Source: Maratus speciosus
Lineage: Eukaryota; Arthropoda; Arachnida; Araneae; Salticidae
Direction: 5' to 3'
DNA: 64,000 nucleotides
NCBI GenBank assembly: GCA_963932465.1
Contig: OZ010786.1
Coordinates: 445,644,619-445,708,618 of the forward strand
Position 1 is the stretch's first letter. Every line of letters begins with the position of its first letter. The translations under genes and the position numbers were made by a program. Shown piece by piece: positions 57,959-64,000 of this stretch. The notes beneath the pieces are model-generated. The model did no database searches. It was not told where the DNA came from and saw only the letters and a list, made by a program, of their open reading frames with translations.

Positions 57959-59077
57959 CATGGCCGAAGACAGAATTTACCAGATGTTTAAGAAGCTGTC
58001 ACGCAAATCCGGGATTTTAAAGCATGGTTGTTTTTTTAGCTCTGAGCTTCTGTTCCATGACACCCCAAATCTGCTCTATAGTATTAAGATCCGTTCAGTT
58101 AGGCTGCCAGGACCTTAACTGGAATTCAGTATTATGTTCCTGGAACTACCCCAGTGCAATTCGAGCCCTGTGTCATGGAGCATCACCTTGCTCCAAGACT
58201 CCATTTCCAGTTTAGAGGAGAGATAACATTGTAAGGGTGCAACAGTTCCGCACTGATGTTCCGATATTCTGCAGCCTTCATGATCTGTTCTACAACAACC
58301 ACAGGTCCACAGGTCTCAGAGATTCCCATGAGAACGTTTTCCAAAGCTTAATATCGCCACCACCGGCCTTTGTATGGCCTGCTGAATAAGGGAGAGCAAC
58401 AATTCGACTGTAAGAAGGCGTACTTTGACTTCGCCATCGACGGATTGAAGAATGAATCGTGATTCATCTGACCAGGCAGTTCTCTCCCAACGATCCATGG
58501 TCCAGTCACGATGTCTTTGGGCCTAGTGTAATAGTGGTTGGCGATAATACTTGGTCAACAGAGGCACATGATTTGGGCGTTTGCTGCATAGCCTTATATA
58601 CAACAGTATCAGCTAAACTGTGTATTCTAAAATTATTCTAATTGGATCTGTATTGCATTGGGCTGTTAGCTGAGCCAGTGTCTGCCACCGATTTTGTATT
58701 ACCAAGTGGGGGAGTGTCCGACGTCCTATTTCTTTGATAACGCGTCGACGTCCAACGCCTTCGCTTCTGCTGATGGTTTCATCGTCATTCATAAATTTTC
58801 CATAAGCACTAATAACGATATGCTGCGAACAACCCACGAGTCGAACAATTTCGGAGATACGCGTTCTGAGCCCTCGGATCATTGAATTCTGCCCTCTCTT
58901 AAAGTCGCTTAGATCAGCAACCTTTCCCATCACAGGCAGAAGTAAGGGCAAAAAGGATTCCTGAGACTTCCTACCAGTAGTTAAATATCATTCCCACCTG
59001 ATTACATGCCGTCCCCGTCAACCAAGCGAGTTCATTGCAAAATGTGGGGATGGTCATAATGTTTTGGCTCTTCGGTG
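57959..59077 (-). mobile_element. Tc1-like transposon, minus strand, dead
   Basis: Minus-strand 5' end 'caccgaagagccaaaacatt' (59077), plus-strand left end 'catggccgaagacagaat', flanked by TA (57957-57958, 59078-59079). The left TIR is much more worn than the right. Length of 1119 bp is shorter than a complete Tc1 element. Confidence 0.88.
58010..58951 (-). pseudogene. Tc1-like transposase relic
   Basis: From 58951 downwards: MGKVADLSDFKRGQ is the start of the N-terminal paired-like HTH, ending near IIKEIGRR/NRWQTLAQLT. After a frame change, MDRWERTAWSDESRF (58498) gives the first catalytic Asp. Further down, decayed frames keep IMKAAEYRN and TDLNTIEQIWGVMEQKLR near 58080-58040 with the catalytic Glu, after a stop. 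The QQDNAP-type segment with the second Asp is degraded. The protein cannot be produced whole. Confidence 0.87.
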
Positions 59078-61209
59078 TATAACGTATTAATTACTCTGTA
59101 TACATAGCTGTTTTTTAGTGTTTTTATAAACCTATTTCAATTAAAAATGTCTGTATTGTAAGTAATTTTATTTTTTAGTTTATATTAATCAGACGTAATG
59201 TTTGTATATTTTAAATAGATCAGGACAGCAATTCATTCATAAAGAAAAAGAAAAAATCAATCTTCTGCTCTGCAAAAAGTCTTTCAATCCTTCATTTTTT
59301 CCTCTTAGTGTTGTAATTTTACACAATTCTATCTGAGTTTCCATCTTCCTATTGAGTATACTTATTCGATTCTTTTATAAAAATGCTAACCTTATAATTA
59401 AATGTAATACATGTTTCGATGTAGATTTCCCACAGGTAAGGTGATTTTTGTCATCTTTAGTGATTTCGCTCTGCTCTAAGAAAAAAAAAAGTAACTAACA
59501 TTAGATGCTACCTTTATTTTTTTAATTTGACTAATTTTCTGAGTCAAATTTTCACCATTTTAAGAGATATTTTTTCATATTTCCGAAAAACTTAGTATTT
59601 TAAACTGTTGCCAATTGTAAAAACAGCGCAAAGAATTTTGTAGAATGTACTGAAGAGGGATGAAGTTTTTTATCCTAAACGTATATATAGTGGTTTTTTA
59701 GTGTTTTTATATGCCTATTTTAATTAAAAGTGTCTGTATTGTAAGTAATCTTATTTCTTAATTTATATTAATCAGACGTAATGTTTGCACATTTTAAAAA
59801 GATCACAGCGGCAATTCATTCATAAAGAAGAAGAAAAATTCAATCTTCTGCTCTGCATAACGTCTTTCAATTCCTTATTATTTTCCCCTCAATGTTGGAA
59901 TTTTACGTAGTCATAAGATAATCTGAGTCTCCATCTTCCATCTGAGTGCTGTATACTTTTATAAAAATGATAACTTTAAAATTAACTTTAATACGTATTT
60001 CGATGTAAGTTTCAAATGGATAAGTTGATTTTTGTCATTTTTAGGGACTTTTCATAAGTCGTACTGTAGAGGGATGAAGGTTTTCATCCGAAAGGTATAC
60101 ATAGTTTTTTTAATGTTTTTATGTGCCTATTTTAATAAAAAGTGTCTGCATTCCAAGTGATTTTATTCCTTAATTTACAGTAATCAGACGTAATGTTCGT
60201 ACATTTCAAAAAGATCATGACCGCAATTAAGTCCTAAAAAAGAACCAAAATTTAATATTCTGCTCTGCAAAACATCTTTCAACCCCTCATTTTTTTCTCA
60301 GTGCTGGAACGTTGTCCTATTAGATAATCTGAGTCTCCGTCTTCCATATGAGTATTCTATTCTTTTATAAAATAGCAGAAGAAAAATAACTAACATCTCA
60401 TAATTAACTGTAATTCGATGTAGGACTCCACATGGATAAATTGACGTTTCTCATCCCTAGGGATTTAGCTCGTACAGTCTAAAAAAAATAATAATTAAAG
60501 CTGTCACCGCCACTGCCATAAATTAATTTTTATGTGACCGGAGGTTTTTCTTCACACACACACACACACACATATATAATAAGCTCCTAGTGCATACAAA
60601 AATAAGAAAATTGGTAGTATTATAGAGAAATGTTTAATAAATACGATGAAGCAGACTGTTTTTAAATTGAAGAATTATTTTAAGAGGTGTTAATTGTTAA
60701 TTGTCAAAATCATTCCATTAAAGAAGTTTTATAAGAGCAAAAATGTACATAGGAATTTAATATTTTTTTCAAAAAATATATGTTACAAACTTGCGGTGTA
60801 TAGACTGCATTTTTTTTTTTTTTTAATTTGACTAATTTTTTGAGGTTTTATTTTCAAATTTTTATTCAAATTTTCACCATTTCAAGAAATATTTTTTCAA
60901 TATTTTAGATAAAATGACTATTTTAAATTGTTGCCAATTGTAAAAATATATTGATTATGTTGATGAAAATTGATGATTATTGATGAAAAAAATTAATTTA
61001 TAGTAATCAGACGTAATGTTAGTACATTTAAGAAAGATCATCAATTCATTCCTAAAAAAGAATCAAAATTTAATATTCTGCTCTGCAAAAAGTCTTTCAA
61101 TCCCTTGTTTTTTTTTCAGTGTTGAAAACTTACGTTATCCTATTAGATAATCTGAGTCTGCGTCTTCCATCTGAGTACTCTATTCTTTTCTAAAAATGTT
61201 AACCTTCTA

Positions 61210-62279
61210 CCGGGTGAGCCAAAAGTTCGTTAAAACTTTAAAAACTCATAAAAAGGAAGAAATTATGATAAAGGAATGCAGTTTCCAAGAAAGGGCTCAC
61301 AAGGTAGTCGGATTTTTTTTTAGCAGAAAAAAAAGCAATTTAACAAATTACAACGACCATTTGGAAAATGATTTTTCCAAAGACTAAAATTTAAGACATA
61401 AAAAATAGCACGGAGTTGATCATACATTACGTACGCCATGAATTAAACATTAATAGAGTTATTACACGTAAAAATTGCAAGCGACAAAAATCGCCTGCTA
61501 CTCGTCTGATTTCCTGAAGCTTACGTATTATCCACCTGAAACTTACGTATTATCCAAGCATTTCATTGGCTGTGAAATCTGATGACCAATTTTAAATGAA
61601 ATTTCATTCTTAAACTTCTAAACATCCCACGATATTACTTTTTACACCGTCGTATGGAGAAAAAAATGTACTTTTAAATGCAATTTGTCTGAAAGCTGTA
61701 TCTTAATTTGTTTTTGAGGTATTAATTTTTTTTGTAGTTTTTATTACTTTTTTATCATAGTGGCAACAGAAGTATCCATCTCTGTTGAAAGTAAAGGGAA
61801 AATACAGATTACTGTATAGACCAATCAGAAAACGAATAAAATGCGGATTCAACCAATAAAACGCTTCAGATATGGTTTTGATTTCCAACCCTGACAGAGG
61901 ACAATAACCATTTTTCCAAATGGTTAGAAAAAAAAATAGTTAAAAAATCACATGTAAAGGACACTGATGGTCCGAAACACAATGAACAGGTACTACGGCA
62001 CAATCAGGTTGTGTCGTAGAATGTTCTGGAGGTGGTCATGTTGAACATTTGTTATTGGAAGACCAAATGAATGGAGTGTTTTGTTGTCCTGTTCATTGTG
62101 TTTCGGGTCGTCAGCGCTCTCTACATATGATTTTTTAACCTTTTTTTTTTTCTTCTTTTTTGGCTGCTAAAAAAATCCGACTATCTTGTGAGCCCTTTCT
62201 TGCAAAGCGCAGTCCTTTATCATGATTTCTTCCTCTTTTATGAGTTTTTAAAGTTTTAACGAATTTTTGGCTCAGACGG
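61210..62279. mobile_element. Fold-back TA-flanked transposon, itself interrupted
   Basis: Ends 'ccgggtgagccaaaagttcg' and inverse (62279), flanked by TA (61208-61209, 62280-62281). Arms of about 125 bp share 'aaaactcataaa' and 'gggctcacaag'. They resume near 61935-61990 and 62088-62150 ('ccgaaacacaatgaacagg' perfect in both), so the left arm has been split by a Helitron A fragment. The centre reads VVECSGGGHVEHLL near 62010-62055, similar in pattern to the C-terminus of some Tc1/mariner-superfamily transposases (recollection). Confidence 0.8.
61590..61925 (+). mobile_element. Helitron family A fragment
   Basis: Shares 'taaacttctaaacatc', 'ttttacaccgtcgta', 'cttttaaatgcaatttgt' and 'gaggtattaatttttttt' with 7650-7790. 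Lies within the left arm of the fold-back transposon at 61210. Confidence 0.7.
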
Positions 62280-63299
62280 TAGTTAACTCTAATACATGTT
62301 TCGATGTAGTTTTCACATGGATAAGTTAATTTTTGTCATTTTTAGTGGTTTCGCTCTATTAAAAAAAAAGGAAGAAAGAAAAAAAAATCCAACCAACTCT
62401 GTCACCGTTGCTGCCGTAAATGAATTCGTAGTGACCGGAGGTTTTTCGTCGCTAATATTAAGGAAACTATTGCATAGAAAACTATGAAAATTAGTAGTTA
62501 GAGAAATGTTTGATAAACACGCTGAAGCAGACAGAGTTTAAATTGAACAATTATTTTAAGAGCTATATTTGTCAAAGTTGGTCAAAATCGTCCCATTAAA
62601 AAGATTTATAGGAGCAAAAACTATACATAGAAATTTAATCGTTTTTGCTAAGGACATTTCATTAGAACCTTGCGGTGTGTAGACTGTATTTTTTTTTAAA
62701 TTTGACTAATTGAGGGTTTTTTCAATTTTTTATTCAAATGTTCATCATTTAAAGATTTGTTTTCATATTTAATAAAAAAAATACTATTTTAAATTGTTGC
62801 CAATTGTAAAAACAGCACAAAGAATTTCGTAGATTGTACTGAAGAGGGATGGAGTTTTTTTTTTTAATCCGAAACGTATACATAGTGGTTTTTTAGTGTA
62901 TTTATATGCCTATTTTAATTAAAAGTGTCAGTATTCCAAGCAATATTATTTCTTAATTTATATTAATCAGACGTAATGTTTACACCTTTTAAAAAGAACA
63001 TGACGGCAATTCATTCATAAAGAAGAAGAAAAGTTCAATCTTCTGCTTTGCAAAACGTCTTTCAATCCCTCATTTTTTTTTTCGGTGTTGGAATTTTACG
63101 TAGTGCTGTCAGATAAGCGCAATGAACTTTCTATTTACGTTTTGCCCTTTCCCCACTTTTTAAAGAAAATGAAAATGCTTTAAAAACTCTTTTTTCCACA
63201 TCGGTCATATTTATTCATGTACTTTAAAGACTTTATTAGATCTGACTTTCTATTTTTTCCCACATCTATTAATAACCCTAATGCTGCAAGCTGTCGGTA

Positions 63300-64000
63300 G
63301 GAATATTTCATCTCTCCCATTGAAGAAATCTCAGTTAAAAACGTTCTTTTTAACTGACTTTAAAAATGCGGATGCTATTCACTTCGACAAGTTATTTACT
63401 ATATTTAGATATGTGTTCACGTCTTGCAAAACTTACAAATTGAATGGCTTGGGAATTCTTTTTGAATCTTTTTATATATATTTTTTTCTTGAATCTTTTT
63501 GATACATACTTAATGCTTATTTTTATAGCATATTACATATATTTTATTCTATAACTTTTAAAGGAGCAAGAAAAGATGTGAAATCCTATCTTAGGTAGTC
63601 TATTTTGATGTACTTTTTTCTCGGAACTACTGAAGAGAATGGAGTTTTATTTTTTTGGTATTAACTATATTTTAAACGGTTTGTTTTTCTCAAAAATCAT
63701 ATAATTATATGATTAATTATATTAATAATAATATGATAAATAATTAATAATAATATGATTAATAATAATATGATTAATTATATGATTGGAATATTTCATC
63801 TCTCCCATTGAAGAAATCTCAGCTAAAAACGTTCTTTTTAACTGACTTTAAAAATGCGGATGCTATTCACTTCGACAAGTTATTTACTATATTTAGATAT
63901 GTGTTCACGTCTTGCAAAACTTACAAATTGAATGGCTTGGGATTTCTTTTTGAATCTTTTTATATATTTTTTTTTTCTTGAATCTTTTTGATACATACTT
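63300..64000. repeat. Direct duplication, 488 bp offset, runs off window
   Basis: 63300-63512 and 63788-64000 differ at only a few positions over about 210 bp ('ggaatatttcatctctccca' starts both). A 73-codon frame at 63281-63502 lies over the first copy, with no known domain. High similarity indicates a recent duplication. Confidence 0.9.
63698..63787. repeat. AT minisatellite
   Basis: Imperfect repeats of 'atgattaataataat' directly precede the second copy of the 488 bp duplication. Confidence 0.75.

Larger units (their letters stand above)
59080..63120. repeat. Degenerate tandem array, five units of 0.4-0.9 kb
   Basis: 'atcagacgtaatgtt' occurs near 59189, 59771, 60184, 61007 and 62967. Each is followed by 'ttctgct(c/t)tgcaaa', 'gtctttcaat', 'atctgagtct' and often 'gtgaccggagg' and 'attgttgccaattgt'. 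Unit lengths vary by internal deletion, and the last gap includes the 1.07 kb element at 61210. A single unit also lies at 33780-34270. No protein is recognisable. Confidence 0.8.

Overview
This window is AT-rich eukaryotic DNA made almost entirely of repeats. It has long A/T runs, TA and GT/CTGT microsatellites, many TA-, TTAA- and 8-9 bp-flanked transposon footprints, Helitrons with A|TC...CTAG|T borders, tRNA-derived SINEs, and no dense coding. That pattern fits a large arthropod genome; an arachnid is plausible, but I cannot prove the species. There is no bacterial operon, rRNA or CRISPR. The only plausible host-gene signal is a tiny first coding exon at 5538-5547, with a Kozak-like ATG followed by a consensus splice donor. 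If it is real, much of the window may be the first intron of that gene.

Layout. 1-3700: degenerate two-copy repeat, a seven-copy array of about 327 bp units, a microsatellite-linked repeat and a 3 x 99 bp repeat. 3700-10500: long fold-back MITEs (454 bp family), the candidate exon and Helitrons. 10500-16350: a GC-richer unassigned block, a Helentron-like element, a Helitron, a 2.0 kb TIR element and a 391 bp tRNA-like tandem duplication. 16500-21800: an old repeat split by an unclassified TIR element, two SINEs and a Helentron variant. 21978-24702: a minus-strand Helitron carrying a pogo/Tigger-type element that itself carries a MITE. 24768-28115: Helentron-like elements with minisatellite cores. 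28891-30960: nine tandem SINE-like units with a higher-order dimer. 31170-35094: assorted repeats and Helitron ends. 35473-37991: a layered block with a dead Tc1 transposon and a 9-bp-TSD fold-back MITE. 38000-46500: fold-back elements, a Tc3-like relic, a second copy of the repeat that the Tc1 had entered (an empty site), and a pogo/Tigger relic. 47620-50880: fold-back MITEs and a Helentron-like copy. 50960-56770: a 5.8 kb block of elements nested up to five deep. 57331-64000: tandem duplications, a Tc1-like relic, and a long degenerate array carrying a fold-back transposon.

The recognisable coding sequence is dead transposase: Tc1 at 36189-37251, Tc3-like about 40160-40990 (minus), pogo/CENP-B-like 43930-46071, hAT about 53600-54500 (minus) and Tc1-like 58010-58951 (minus). 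All have frameshifts, stops or missing catalytic blocks, so nothing here looks able to move by itself. Non-autonomous elements dominate and would depend on enzymes encoded elsewhere. The main value of the window is as a record of transposition: exact target-site duplications and paralogous empty sites let the order of many insertions be read directly. All alignments were done by eye, so percentages are not given and family names are motif-level calls.
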